A DNA stretch of 64,000 nt from Actinernus sp. WN-2022 (Eukaryota > Cnidaria > Anthozoa > Actiniaria > Actinernidae). Shown here piece after piece: positions 10,575 to 23,247 of this stretch. The stretch lies in contig JAOWCC010000019.1 of the NCBI GenBank assembly GCA_030867875.1, positions 80,752,861 through 80,816,860 on the forward strand, read 5' to 3'. Each line of letters opens with the position of its first letter. The stretch's first letter is position 1. Below the pieces are notes generated by a model, which was not told where the DNA came from, did not search any database, and saw only the letters and a list, made by a program, of their open reading frames with translations. The position numbers and the translations under genes were made by a program.

Positions 10575-11262
10575 CAATTTACAATTAACTTTATTTAGAC
10601 ACAGTAACCGACTGGGTAGGTCTACTGCTCATTACAATTACACTATTCTTAGTAATAGTAATAATAATTTGTGTTCTGTGCTGGAGTATTATTGTCCGGT
10701 GTGGCATATCACCCTTCCTGCCTACCTTTCGGACAAAATCGAGTTCATCCAGAAGCGTACCCTCCACATTATGTATCCGGGTTTGCTTTATCCCGATGAA
10801 CTTTCTATCTCTGGCTGTCACCGCCTAGCGGCAAGACGGGATCACTTGTGCGACAAGCTATTTAATGAGATCGTATACAGCCCAATTCACGACTGAACCA
10901 TCTCATATCACCGACCAGGGCTAGCGCCATTGCCGTTTGCTCCGCAAAAGTAGCTGCCCTTCGCTTTTTAGGTGCAATACCGAGCGCTAACATCCATAGT
11001 ATGTAATATGTGAATCAGTTTTGTATCTCCCAGGTTCATAGTGTTTCTCAAACAATTAGTTAGGTATATACACAGCGTTTAGACGTTTACATTATTAATT
11101 ATAAGTAGATACACGTAGTTTTATTAATTACCTTTGTAAGTAGTTTTTCTATGTTACTGTATGTAACCCAGTTCTCATATATCCGGTAAATCTATTTTTG
11201 TATTATATTTTTAAAATGATTGCAATTCACGTAGGTGCTATGATCGTTTTTAATAAAACACC
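10575..11262 (+). pseudogene. LINE-F 3' fragment (RT thumb and 3' UTR)
   Basis: The frame to 10896 reads VLEYYCPVWHITLPAYLSD and IEFIQKRTLHIMYPGL, the C-terminal region of LINE reverse transcriptases. The remainder to an AATAAAAC near 11254 looks like 3' UTR. 5'-truncated and dead. Confidence 0.75.
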
Positions 11263-11274
11263 AACTACCTTATA

Positions 11275-11405
11275 GCGTGGTTTGTAGTATTTGGCATAAA
11301 TACCACGAGAAAGATTTCAAAATTCCTTGTAATTTTACGAGCTTGAAATCTCATGAGTGGTATTTATGCCGCCAAATATCACGTACGTATGCAATTCAAA
11401 CCACC
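11275..11405. repeat. Hairpin element around GGCATAAATACCAC
   Basis: Imperfect inverted repeat: TATTTGGCATAAATACCAC on the left and GTGGTATTTATGCCGCCAAATA on the right, with further pairing (GATTTCAA / TTGAAATC) inside. Probably a small MITE. Confidence 0.65.
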
Positions 11406-11865
11406 ATGCTATTAAATGTTATAATACATTTTCTAAAACATTTTCTGGTGCAACCCCTCACTGATTGATAGTGCTCCGTCAAAATCCAACGAACTTATGC
11501 TCAGACAGAAAAGGCATTACAATAAAAAAAGATCTGAAATAATAGAAAACTTAACATTTATTATTCATCAAGTTAAGGAGTGGGGGATGCCGCCGGGCTG
11601 GGGATTTTGTGGTCAAACTTCGGCTTGTTCGAGGACACCAAAAATAAATTGTGCTCGAGTCTTTCACTAAGATTTTGCAACGGGTATCTTAACATGATTC
11701 TACACTATATTGTCAGTTCTGCATATTTGCTTGTTTTAAGCTAGATTTTCCTTCGCACTTTTAGGTAAACATGTCCACCATTTTTCTAATACAAATTACG
11801 CTGAAATCTTACGTCTGGTTGTACCAACAACAGAAGCCATAACTCATGAGCGATCCAGTTAGCAA
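11406..11865. other. No gene seen
   Basis: No coding frame, RNA gene or clear repeat recognised. Confidence 0.5.
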
Positions 11866-11874
11866 GTTCCGTAC

Positions 11875-12415
11875 CACACAGCGGTCAAACGTCTGCGCGT
11901 GCGTATTACGGTCAGTCTGGTGGGCGGCCGCGCGAATTTCCCGCGCAAAATTTACCTTAAAACATATTACAGCAACCCGGCGTTTCAAGAAAAACTCGGG
12001 TCATCCCTTCATGTAGGACGACACGAATTGCTACCAAATTGTATTCTATTGTATTGTGTTGTGTTGCGTTCTATTGTTGTATTGAATTGTATTGTGTTGT
12101 ATTGTATTGTATTTTTGGTAAAAATTCGTGTCGTCCTACATAAAGGGATTGCGAAAAATCGGCTTCTGAACTTCTACCCCCAAAAGTTAAGAAAAATACA
12201 TCAAAGTTAAGCTTTTTATTTTCACAGTCGACATGAAATTGAACAAACTTCAAACTGTGAGTTTACCAAACTTTTTCGTAATTTACCAAAAACGTTCTCA
12301 AGGTTTGAAAACGGGTGTGTGAACAGTGAAGCCGCCGGCTCGCTTTGAATTTGTTTTGGAATATGTTGTTGTTGCAAGATTTTTGACGCATGCGCAGACG
12401 TTTGACCGCTGTGTG
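11875..12415. mobile_element. TIR element with 9-bp target duplication
   Basis: Terminal inverted repeats of about 30 bp begin CACACAGCGGTCAAACGTCT with one mismatch. GTTCCGTAC flanks both ends exactly (11866-11874 and 12416-12424). A 9-bp duplication suggests a Mutator-like origin; 8-9 bp is also seen in a few other superfamilies. 541 bp, non-coding, with a nested hairpin inside. Confidence 0.85.
12001..12150. repeat. Inverted repeat around a TTGTA-type microsatellite
   Basis: ATGTAGGACGACACGAATT is inverted at AATTCGTGTCGTCCTACAT, with an ATTGT/TTGTA pentanucleotide run of about 90 bp between. It lies inside the 11875-12415 element and may be nested or the element's own core. Confidence 0.8.
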
Positions 12416-12872
12416 GTTCCGTACTGAGAAAAAAAGACCGCTGAGCAGCCAACCAGTCGCGCAATTCCGATGGATACCGGTCCGGGAAAAAAAGGAAAAA
12501 ACCAGGCAACTCCGCCGGCTAAAAAACTCATTTGTTGTTACAGAGAAGAGAAATCAATTAATAGAAGCGGCATTTCTGACTGGATGCAGTTTTTTTTTAA
12601 TTCGTGAGTAAAGTGAGACAGGGACGTGGGAATGGGGTTAGGGTGGCATCGGTTTGTGAGGTCAAACACTTTTGATTGCGTTTTTAGCTTAAATGACCAG
12701 CTAGTTATAAAACAAGGCATGGAATACACACATGATTGCTCGACTTATATTTTAGCGGTCACGACTAGTGTTTTGAGGGCTATACAGGTTTCTTAGTGTG
12801 TACACTATTATGTATGATACTCTTGAAATAAAGACATTTTCTGTCCCACTTTTCGCCACGTTCGATATTTCC

Positions 12873-13264
12873 TAGCCTGCTATGCAGACGTATTTTTTCA
12901 CTCTCATAAATTCGAAGAAAAACGTAACGTCTGCTTACCCGAGCGATTAATTAGTTTCCAATATGCACACCTCATTGTGTTATGGACCAATCAGATTTTA
13001 CCTTCCATATCCTGGAAAGTGACGAAATGTTACATTTAAAAGGAATTCAGACAATACATTTGCCATTGACCAATCATAGGAGAGTGTTCACTGGCGCGCC
13101 AGTTCACTAAAATTGTAACAATGGCTTTGATTGGGCAGAAAAATAAAACAAACGTGCTGACGTCATGCTTGCATATTGGAAACAAATTAAGCGCTCGGGT
13201 AAGCAGACGTTAAGTTTTCTTCGAATTTATGAGAGTGAAAAAATTACGTCTGCATAGCAGGCTA
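12873..13264. mobile_element. TIR element, ~95-bp TIRs, 9-bp target duplication
   Basis: Arms begin TAGCCTGCTATGCAGACGTA and stay nearly identical for about 95 bp. GATATTTCC flanks both ends (12864-12872, 13265-13273). 392 bp, non-coding. Shares the terminal TAGCCTG and duplication length with the 72-bp element at 31701-31772. Confidence 0.87.
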
Positions 13265-13273
13265 GATATTTCC

Positions 13274-14650
13274 CGGCCTGCGAGTGTAAATAGAATTTTT
13301 ACAACACCAATTTTCTCGCTTACTGATTGGCTCTCCGCCATATGCAAAATAAGTACATACAATGAAAATGACGTCACTCACAAGACGTGTAGCTTTGCAA
13401 AGTGCTTTCACGGCGAGGTTTGTGATGGATGTTAACTTCGCTTCCAAAAACAAGAAAGTGAGGATTTCACAAGCATTTTATTACTAGGAGAAGTTAATCG
13501 GTGAGTCAAACTTCTTTGTAGTGTGCCATTTGGCAAAATGAGAGTTTTCTCTTGAGTGGAGAAAGTTTCGGCGAATTTGTAGTCAGACTTTGTGACTAGA
13601 CTAGTTCTCTCAGAGCTCAGAAGTTTTGAATTATATAACAATAACTTTTCTGATCCAGAAAAAAAAACACCATCAATTACAGAAGTTAATCGGTGAACCA
13701 AATTGCCATTTGTCTAAGATAGCTTTCTCAGTCAGCAACGGTAATTAGAAGTGTTTACGTTTTGACTTTCAATGGCCTTTTTCGACTCGAAAGCAGTTTA
13801 TTACGCACTCATTTGAAGCTATAAGTGCTTCGTCGTTGTAAAAAACAAATCGCACACATTTAACTCGTATTGATCATAGAAATGACGTCATAAAATGTTC
13901 AAAACTCAAGTGGAACAACGAGCGTAGTGTGCAAAATGTGTGCGATTTGTTAAATTGACACGCTAAGCGAACTGAAGAATTCAAAATAGTAATGTGTATT
14001 ATGCAGAAAATGCATTCGATTGGTATCTCTAGACAGGTACTGAAATAATACTGACTATGCATGAATCCTATTAACAATTATGAATTGGTTCAAAACGCTT
14101 CATCCCAAAACACAGCACATCATCAGTTCAATGTTCAGAATTGGTTACTGGAGCTTGCATGTATTTACATAGTTTGCATCTGACTGGGGTTTGTATCTAA
14201 AAGCTATTTGAGCTACTTCGATCGCGCTCACCTTTCTCCTGATATTTCAGCTCGACTGTAAATGTTAACAACCACTTATTAACGTGCTGGAAAACTAACA
14301 CTCTTCAATTCCATAGGGCGGTTTGTATAGTTAGAAAACCCAGCATTTGATGTGTGCATGGAGGCAGTTCTCGGAATTCAGGAAGTGAGCATTGCATTGT
14401 TCGTCTGACCAATCACTTTATGCTACAAGTCATACCGTGACACTTTTAGACCACACAACCAATGACACCGCTCGCTGATTTAAACAAAATAATTCAAGGG
14501 TGCGGTATTTCCAAGAAATCAGGGCTGAGTCAACTTGGTCAAAGGTTAGGGTTTTTTTTAATTGGTGGTGAGGTTTTTAGAAGGTTTTGTATAATCGGTG
14601 CATACCGAAAATGTAGATGTTTACGTTGTATTTCTTACAATGCGAGGCCT
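13274..14650. other. No gene; small inverted repeat at 13842-13955
   Basis: AACAAATCGCACACATT near 13845 is inverted at AATGTGTGCGATTTGTT near 13935. Two short direct repeats containing AGAAGTTAATCGGTGA occur near 13490 and 13682. No gene recognised. Confidence 0.55.
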
Positions 14651-14652
14651 TA

Positions 14653-15333
14653 AAGTGCCAATGACATGAACAAATCGATCCCGTTTTTATTTTATTAAAT
14701 TCTATGCTTCCCTGGGTCTCTTTTTGCAGTTAAAAATCAGTTTGAAGAGCGCGAACACATTTTTTTCGTATCGAAGTCAGACAAATTTGCCAAAATCAGA
14801 CGACAATTATGCCGTTAAAGATATGCTAATCACATGCGTGAAGTCACTTGGTCTCCGCATTTATATTCGTCACCATAAATACTACAATATAAATGCATTT
14901 TTGCCCAATTTTCATACTAAATATGTCTTACTTAGAGAACTGGACGCTGGCTATATTTTTCAAAAGAATCTTTGCCGTTGGTCATATTTTTACCATTGTC
15001 GCCTGATTTTGGGGCGGCCTTCATCTCCTCGGAACCTGGAATAGTACTGGCTATCCAAACAATGCCCAACCCTGAAACAATACAAACCCTAACCCTAAAA
15101 CAATGGAATGATTTGTCAGTGTAATCCACATGGGGTCCAATATAATAAAATGCAAGGTTTTGAGAGGTGAAGGCCTCCTGTTGATTTTGGCAACTTTGCC
15201 TGACTTCGATACGAAACCAAAATATGTTCGCGCTCTCCAAATTGATTTTTAATTGCACAAAGTGACTAAGGGAAGCATATAATTTAATAAAATAAAATAA
15301 AACGAGATCGATTTTTTCATTTCATTGGCACTT
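14653..15333. mobile_element. Long-TIR MITE with TA target duplication
   Basis: The ends start AAGTGCCAATG and remain complementary, with gaps, for about 150 bp. TA flanks both sides (14651-14652, 15334-15335). TA duplications are typical of Tc1/mariner-type elements. 681 bp, non-coding. Confidence 0.75.
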
Positions 15334-15550
15334 TAATAGTATCAACTTCCCATTGCTGAGTCATGTCTTCAGTACATTGTATTACCTTCGTTGCTCCGTG
15401 CGTTTTTAGTATCTGAGTATCCATGCAACAGCGCATGGTTTTAAGTAATTTAAGGAAATTTAAGGAAATTCCAAGTAAATTAGTGAATTAGCCAGGTCCA
15501 GGTCCTGGCTTTGATCAGCCTCCTATGGTTGCTTCAGTTCCCGTTAGAAC

Positions 15551-15574
15551 ATTTATTTATTTATTTATTTATTT
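15551..15574. repeat. ATTT microsatellite
   Basis: Six tandem tetranucleotide units. Confidence 0.9.
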
Positions 15575-15639
15575 GATTTGATATTAATGCTTATAGCTTA
15601 ATTACAATTTGTACGTTTTTGATAAAATATGAGCGGAGG

Positions 15640-15740
15640 ATGTGTATGGTATTTACAATGGCGAGCCGCTTCGGCGAGCCATTTTAAAGCCCATACAGAT
15701 CGGACGCGAACGAATATGTTATCTTACTTGTGAAATGAAA
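15640..15740. repeat. Palindromic element, inverted copy at 25630-25735
   Basis: Self-complementary around GGCGAGCCGCTTCGGCGAGCC, with GCCCATACAGATC toward one end. The second copy, in the opposite orientation, lies in giant element copy 1. A foldback-type MITE. Confidence 0.75.
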
Positions 15741-16691
15741 AAGTACAATGGAGCAATGAACAATAGTGGTTTTGATTACTGAACTGACTTGTCCCATAGG
15801 ATAAGAATAAACTATTCAAGTATGTAGATAACACAAATAAAGAAAAATAGAGTAGCCACTCATTGTTTTCATACATCTCTCCAGGGAATTCCAGCGCAGA
15901 TCTGATTTGAATTTTCAAGTTATGCACTATTCCATTTGAAAGTTAACGTGGTTGCGGTGAGTTGTCGTAAACTAAATATGTTAACCCAACGCTTTCGTCC
16001 ACCAAAAACAGCAAAATGGCGAGCGTTACCCCTCCCCCCCCCCCCCCCCCCCCCCAAAAAAAAGTCTATATTTGCTAACATGCGGAACTAATCGCCATTT
16101 ATTGGAGCTGAAAGGAGAGGAGGTAATGAGTATCTTAGTGAAAAGAGACAGAAGGTTAGTTACGACTTCATTAACTCTTTATATGTACCATCCTGCAATA
16201 GGATGCGGACATTTGACCCGTGAAACACTACTAAATCTAAATAGTACTAGTCGTTGCTATTTCTTTAGTTTTTTCTTTAAATATCACTATTTAGTGCTAA
16301 ATTGCACATTCTAACGTCTTGTCAAATCTGTATCAAAGTTAATGAATTAATTAGATCAGTAAGAAATCTGTATGAAAGTTAATGTACCTCATTAATAGTC
16401 TTAATTGGGATTTACTGCAGCACCCATGTGACCTGAATACTGTGTTTGGATTGGTTGTCACCCTCATGAATTATTAATGACTTTTACAATGATAATTGTG
16501 AAGCACTTTAAAAAAAATTAGGAGTATTTGAATCTGCTACCACTTAGATTTATCTTTATCATTATTTACGTAATTCGTTGTACTTTATTATGTCTTAAAA
16601 TGCTTTGCTCTAAAATACTGTAATTTGTATTATTGTATAAGTACTTGATTACTTCCCGGTGTGTGTTGACTGTATCTTTTCGGCTCAATCC

Positions 16692-16799
16692 CGGTTTCTG
16701 GGAAACTACCCACCCACCCCTCCCTTGGATATGCATCATTTTATTAATGATTAACCATTAAAGGATATGGTAAAGTGTGGGGGAGGGGGTTTCCCAGAT
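16692..16799. repeat. Short hairpin MITE (GGTTTCTGGGAAACT type)
   Basis: GGTTTCTGGGAAACTACCCA and CCCACCCCTCCC at the left; GGGGGAGGGGGTTTCCCAGA at the right. I recall this hairpin family as very common in corals and sea anemones. It sits in the LINE-A 5' region of copy B. Confidence 0.75.
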
Positions 16800-17179
16800 T
16801 GATCCAATACTTTTAACTCTTGTCCTACTCTAGTCTTAAATGACTACTCTAGTCTTAAATGTTTATTACGCGCAAAATTGGCTATCCACCCTCCAATGTC
16901 CACAAAACTATTGAAGTGAGACAGCTTAAGAATTTTAATAAGGAGTCTTTTCTCAAGGACCTACCACAAAAGAGCTGGTGTAAAATCTCAGAGCATACAA
17001 ACCCTAATGATATGTGGGTTCTTGGAAAGAACTCTTAATGAGTACTATTGATAAACATGCTCCTATAAGAAACAAAATATTTTCAAAAAAAGGTCCCCGT
17101 GGATTACTCAGGATTTTACTCGCAAAATACATAAAAGGGACGTAATTACTTTATAAGTAATCTCGAATGTACCAAAAAC

Positions 17180-18180
17180 GGTCCTAAAAAAACTTGGAAA
17201 CTAATTAATGAGCTTCAAAGTCGACTGTGTAAACAATCAAGCATCTCGGAAATCAAAGTACATGTAGGTGATTTAACTATTAACTCATCGCCTGATATTG
17301 CCGAGACATTTAACTCTCATTTCACATCTGTTGGCCCTGACTTGGCACGTAAGATAGGTGCATGTGATGTGGATCCTCTTTCTAATATACCATCTACGAA
17401 TAAGTCATTCTCTTTCAAAAATGTCGAGGTTCATAATGTCTGTAAACTATTGCATGAAATTAATGGCAGAAAGGCTACTGGTTTAGACAAAATTCCATGC
17501 AAACTCATAAAAATAGCTGCAGACATTGTTTCTCTTACAAATATATTTAATCAATTGGGAATCTTCCCTTCGGAATGGAAACTAGCTAGAGTATCCCCCG
17601 TACATAAGAAAGGCCCTAAGAACGATCTAAATAACTATCGTCCGATATCGGTCATACCAATCGTCGCCAAAATCTTTGAAAAATTAGTCTATGATCAGCT
17701 CTACAAATATCTCAATGACAATAAACTTTTAAGTAATCACCAGTCAGGATTCCGATCACTCCATAGTACCTTAACTGCTCTTCTTGGAGCCACCAACAGC
17801 TGGTGCATTAACATTGATAAAGGTCTACTAAATGGTGTAATCTTTATCGATTTGAAAAAAGCATTCGACACCATAGACCATAACATTGTTATGCTAAAAT
17901 TGGCCAAATATGGAGTTAACCGGAACACCTTGACCTGGTTTGAGTCTTATCTAAGCTGGAGAAGTTAAAAATGTACAGGTAATGGATATCTGTATAGTGC
18001 ACATCCCATAACGTGTGGTGTACGTCAGAAGCAATTATTGGTCCTTTACTTTTCCTTATCTATATTAATGATCTACCTAACCGTCATAATGAAGGTTTCC
18101 CTAGAATTTATGCAGACGATACTGGCATAAGCTTCAATGCTTTAAACCAAAACGACCTCCAAATGAATTCAATGACGAAT
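17180..18180 (+). pseudogene. LINE-A reverse transcriptase pseudogene (copy B)
   Basis: 17342-17968 is open and encodes ATGLDKIPCKLIKIAADI, NNYRPISVIPIVAKIFEKLV, HQSGFR and DLKKAFDTIDH. Before it, a readable frame includes TFNSHFTSVGPDLA. After 17968 the frame is lost, but the YADD region (TTTATGCAGACGATAC, read FYADDT-like) is present near 18105-18125. It keeps the FEKLV residues missing from copy A and lacks two small in-frame pieces that copy A has. Dead. Confidence 0.87.
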
Positions 18181-18251
18181 TGAAAAATGTCAACACTCAA
18201 GGCAAATAAACTTAGCCTTAATGTTGCCAAAACTGAATTCATGATCATTGG

Positions 18252-18880
18252 CTTACCAACATGCCTGATATGGGCCATATATGGCCCTTGTATGGGTTTT
18301 GTATGGGCCCATTCAAGTTCCATATATGGGTATGTGATGGGTTGTGCATGGGATTTGTATGGGCCATATGAATCCCATATATGGGTTACATGCTTTCTAA
18401 ATGGCAATATTTTCAAACCCATATATGGTCCATATCTGGTCCATACATTGCCCATATAAAAGTATATGGGAAAAGTATGGATTTGTCTAAAATCCAGATG
18501 GTTCCCATATATGGCCATATGGTTTTCATATATGGGAAGTATATGGGTAAGATTAATTATTTATAATATTTAGGGATGGGTAATACATGGGTTGTGAATG
18601 GGAATACTATGGGTAGCATATGGGATAAGTGTGGGAGTGATATGGTGAATATATGGGAGAAGCTATTGTTCCAGACTTTTTCCATATAAAAACCACACTT
18701 GTCATACGTTTCCCATACAGAATCCATAGGTTTCCCATATAAATGCCATATGAAACCTGTACCATTTACATAGTATACCCATACAATTTCCATTCTATTC
18801 CCATTCCTTGCAAATTAACCCATATAATTACCATATCTTACCCATACCTTTGCCATGATACCCATGCCTTTACCGTACAC
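18252..18880. repeat. Left subterminal CCCATA/TATGGG region, copy 1
   Basis: Irregular, closely spaced copies of CCATATATGGG, TATGGG and CCCATA on both strands. Corresponds to 41480-42100 in copy 2. The chance frames on both strands here are not genes. Confidence 0.85.
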
Positions 18881-19672
18881 CACCCATGTCATTACCATAT
18901 ATCCTCCATACAATGCCCATGTCATTACCATACAATGCCCATGTCATTACCATACAGTTCCCATGTCATTACCATACACTTCTCATACCCACATCTGATT
19001 ACCATTCAGTATCCATACAATACCCATGTCACTACCATACAGTACCCATGTCATTACCATACAGTATCCATGTCATTACCATACAGTATCCATGTCATTA
19101 CCATACACTTCCCATGTCATTACCATACAGTACCCATGTCATTGCCATACACTTCCCATGTCATTACCATACACTTCCCATGTCGTTACCATACAGTACC
19201 CATGTCGTTACCATACAGTTCCCATGTCATTGCCATACACTTCCCATGTCGTTACCATACAGTATCCATGTCGTTACCATACAGTATCCATGTCGTTACC
19301 ATACACTTCCCATGTCGTTACCATACACTTCCCATGTCATTGCCATACACTTCCCATGTCATTGCCATACACTTCCCATGTCATTGCCATACACTTCCCA
19401 TGTCATTGCCATACACTTCCCATGTCATTGCCATACACTTCCCATGTCATTACCATACAATTCCCATGTCATTACCATACAGTTCCCATACCCACATCAT
19501 TACCATACATTCTCCATACAATACCCATGTCAGTACCATACATTATCCATACAATACCCATGTCATGATGCAGTAACATACAAAAATGTACCCATGATAT
19601 CCATAAATTGTTTTGATTCCCACCCCCAGTATACTCTAGCAGCTGTGCAATGTACCTAATCCTTTGCTGTAC
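18541..19672. repeat. 1,132-bp direct repeat, first copy
   Basis: Identical in length to 23675-24806 (constant offset 5,134 at both ends). By eye I see only about two substitutions (near 18670 and 19626). Includes the whole 22-bp array. Giant copy 2 has only one such array. Confidence 0.9.
18881..19560 (+). repeat. 22-bp minisatellite, copy 1a
   Basis: About 27 tandem units of the type CATGTCATTACCATACACTTCC, varying at a few positions (ATTACC/ATTGCC/GTTACC; CACTTCC/CAGTACC/CAGTATC). As 22 is not a multiple of three and the unit lacks stops, all three plus frames stay open. Confidence 0.92.
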
Positions 19673-20639
19673 TTATACTCTTATCACCTTGAAACGAGCA
19701 TAAAACATTTACTAGCTAAACTGCATTAAACACAAACAACAGATCAGGGATGGGCATCTCGTTTATTGATGCCCGACCTTCGATGATAAAGAAAGACCAT
19801 GATGCAAGCTAAACATTTAAACTTCTAGAAAATGAAAGCAAAGAACAAGGTTGTCTTGACGTACGTATCCATCTTTTGATCAGCACGATTTACTTTGACC
19901 TAAACAATAGTGTAATGGTACTTGTAATAAAAGTCTGTTTCAGCCATAAACACTGTGAAACGATCCTATAAATATCAGTCTTACTCTTCAGCAATGATAT
20001 ACAGCTCGACAGAACTGTTATCGCAAAATTTAACATCGCAGTATATAGTACAAACTGGCTAACTCAGTGAAACGCGGTGTATGCTCTAACACAAATTGCG
20101 GTTTAGTGAAGTCTGAAAAATTCACGGTAACATTATTTTCTGAAGTAACAGGGCCCTTTCTTGGAGTTAGTTCAGATAATATATATATATATTTTTACCG
20201 GCTTAAAGAATATAACTGATATACTAATTTTGGAGCGCAAATGCTGGTAAAGCTGTACAATTTGTACGCCCAATTATTTCCGTAAAATAGAGACTTCTTG
20301 TACTGAATATGGACAATTACATTGTTAGTAATAATCTTACAGCGCAACTGAAATCTCATAGACGGTAGAGGAGAAATTTCGGATAGGCCCAAATTATTGA
20401 AGGCTCTTGAATATATGTCCATTGTGTTAGCTTCCGCTTGAACAGCACGCAGGGGCGGCTGCTAACTTCCGTAACTGTGGATCCATAAAGCCATTAACCT
20501 TCAATGCAAATTAAACGCTTGTTCACCTTGTAAAAGGAGATAAAAAAACAATAATATTAGAACAGGCCCAGTGGCCGCAACGTGATGCACAAAACACATT
20601 TCTCTATAATAAGCAGGCTATTCAGTGTGTCGTTCCAGT

Positions 20640-21490
20640 GAACATAAAGTTAATGAGCCAGTGCTGTTATACTGCCGTTCTGTCTAGACGGGCTTGTTAT
20701 ATAGCAGTAATGCTCCAACCGTAACGGAGATCGTGTGCTAAGTTTCAGAAACGAGCAATGATTTTATATTATACCAGTGTTCAAAGACTTTTCCATTCTA
20801 AACAGACAAAATCACTATAGCAAATTATGTCTACCGTATTCCGTAACTAGTAGAATTGATGCCTTTACACTGGCTAGCAGTCTAGACCAGTTAAGATACT
20901 GCCGTACTCTCTAGCAGTCTAGATCGGCCAGTTAAAATAATTAGCGGTAATAAATGCTCCATCGAGCAATAAAAACACTGTATCGTATTGAGTTGTATTA
21001 TTAAACTGCCATTCTCAACCTGAGACAAAATCAAAGTAAAATTAATGCCTTTTCACTGGCTAGCAGTCTAGACCAGTTAAGATACTGCCGTACTCTCTAG
21101 CAGTCTAGATCGGCCAGTTAAAATAATTAGCGGTAATAAAGTGCTCAATCGAGCAATCAAAACACTGTATCGTATTGAGTTGTATTATTAAACTGCCATT
21201 AATTCTCAACAGACAAAATCAATAGCAAAATGTCTACCGTAAACCGTAACTAGTATATAATTAATGCCTTTACACTGGCTAGCAGTCTAGACCAGTTAAG
21301 ATACTGCCGTACTCTCTTGCAGTCTAGCCCGGCCAGTTAAAATTATTAGCGGTAATAAATGCTCCATCGAGCAATAAAAACACTGTATCGTATTGAGTTG
21401 TATTATTACACTGCCATTCTCGACAGACAAAATCAATAACAAATTGTCTAAATGTCACACCAGAAACTAATATTGCCTTTACACTGGCAG
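20640..21490. repeat. Degenerate ~200-bp tandem repeats
   Basis: Unit starts at 20861, 21047, 21266 and a partial at 21475, plus a weaker copy from 20640. Units share the CTAGCAGTCTAG blocks and ATCGTATTGAGTTGTATT. Confidence 0.8.
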
Positions 21491-23247
21491 TAGCAGACAT
21501 GCTTTACGATTCTTTTCTGTACTGGGAAATATCGGTACCAACATAACGAGCAGCTAGAATTCACCAGCCAAACTTGCGGCCACGGAATCAATGCCTAGCA
21601 TATCTGTATTTAAGTACTTTGAATAAAATCGAGGAACTTTACCGTTTAAAACTAGCAAAACAGTCGATTGGGAGCAAGGTCCCGGCCAGTAAGACGTAGC
21701 TGCACGAAAATAAGAGTCTTTCACTCTCCAGTCTTAATAAACATAATCCGCATTCTTATTGAGAGTACGAGGTATCCATTCTGGCTCGATGTCAGTGTTA
21801 TTTACTTTGGCACCATAGCATTTATCTAACACCTAATTTGTGCAAATGATCTTTCATGCTGCCAGAATAAACAAGTTTGAACTGCTTAATTGTCCATGAA
21901 CCACTTGACAATAGTATCGGATAGTAAGTGTACAAAATGATACAGAGCAAAATTAACATATTCTTTATTTCCATCCAAGTGGAGCTTGGTTTCATTTCTA
22001 GCGAGTCCCAATTCTCATGCATTACCATCGATATAAAGGCAGCACAACCGACATCACTGACACGTACGTGCGTCTGTATGAACGATTCTAGTTGGTAGAC
22101 GGACAGTATTCACAAATGATTTCGACTAATATGGTTCGTCGGTGTGTTACGCTTCTAGACGGTGAATTCTCATAAAAAGCGTCCAGGATTACAAAGGAAT
22201 CCCACCTTGTCTAGCATTGATTACCGTCGTCTAGGTAAACGACTATCTTGATACTCGATATAATATACGCGAATATTGCAGTAACAGCTTCATAAGTTTC
22301 AGTAGTGAATATGTTAGGACCAGTAGACAAAATAAATGGCAAAACAGTAAACTTCTAGTACTTCATAGCACCACCGAATGGCCAGGAAAAACCTAACACT
22401 TATTGATCTAGCGGGAAAATCTTAGTATGGTGATAACCCGATTTGACAAAAATTGCTGGTCGAATACAAAACATTGGCAAACACCCATACCATCATCTAG
22501 GTAAACAACTAATTTAAACGTTTTACTACGCGAATATTTCACTAGCAGTCTCATAAGTTAAGTGAATATGTAAGGACTTGACTTGGACCAGTTGACAAGC
22601 CAAATGGCAAGACCGTAAACTTGTAGTATTTCGTAACAGCGCCGAATGGCCAGGAAAAACCGAACACTTATTGATCTAGCGAGAAAATCTCAATATGGTG
22701 ATAACCAGGTTTAATATCAGACGAATAAAGCCAATTTGACGAAAGATCTAACAGACGATCAAGCATAGGCTTGGCATCTACAAATAACAGGCATTCGGAT
22801 ATCTAAGGTTCTAATAAAAGCCTATTTTCACCGTTTGACTGAATCGAAACATACAATGGATTTACCACCGTAGGGGCGAAGCTGCATTCCAATACGGATT
22901 CAACAGCTAACAGAGCAATAGTAGCCTTCTGTACGAATTCACTGTTTTGAATTGCTAACTTATTGTTACTAAACCGCGCCAGGGCGGGAATAGTACAAAA
23001 CGGAAAGTTGTATTGCTCAAAAACAGTTTTCTGAATGAATTGAGCTCCTATAAAGTGCTCCCAAAACCCAAACATGTGAACTAGTCTTCCTTAGACCTTT
23101 TTCAGATATCACAATTTCCGCTGTATTACGCGTAGTTACGCTCAAGCGTGCTCAGTTATCAAAGAATTGGAAATTTCAGACGACAGATTATACTTAGCTT
23201 TTCCTAGCCTGTGCACAGTATCTTCGTACTTCTTGTCCACCACACTT

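Larger units (their letters stand above)
16054..18251 (+). mobile_element. Duplicated block copy 2, left part: LINE-A copy B
   Basis: Matches block 1. It follows a long C-run (about 16030-16061). 16085-16400 matches the LINE 5' segment without the Harbinger MITE. 16500-17340 holds sequence deleted from copy A, including readable pre-RT remnants. 17342-18251 matches RT. The homology stops abruptly at 18251 inside GATCATTGG and resumes at 34246, because giant element copy 1 is inserted there. Confidence 0.87.

Noticed and set aside
15060..15110. Telomere-like CCCTAA motifs
   Set aside because: Only two or three dispersed copies inside a MITE.
18881..19560. CRISPR-like regular repeats
   Set aside because: No unique spacers; units are contiguous, vary internally, and the DNA is clearly animal.
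18743..19659. Three long plus-strand open frames (277, 257 and 180 codons) rich in His/Pro/Tyr, repeated at 23877-24793 and 41971-42732
   Set aside because: They are the three frames of a stop-free 22-bp minisatellite. All frames are open at once and encode the same 22-residue permutation, so this is arithmetic and not coding.
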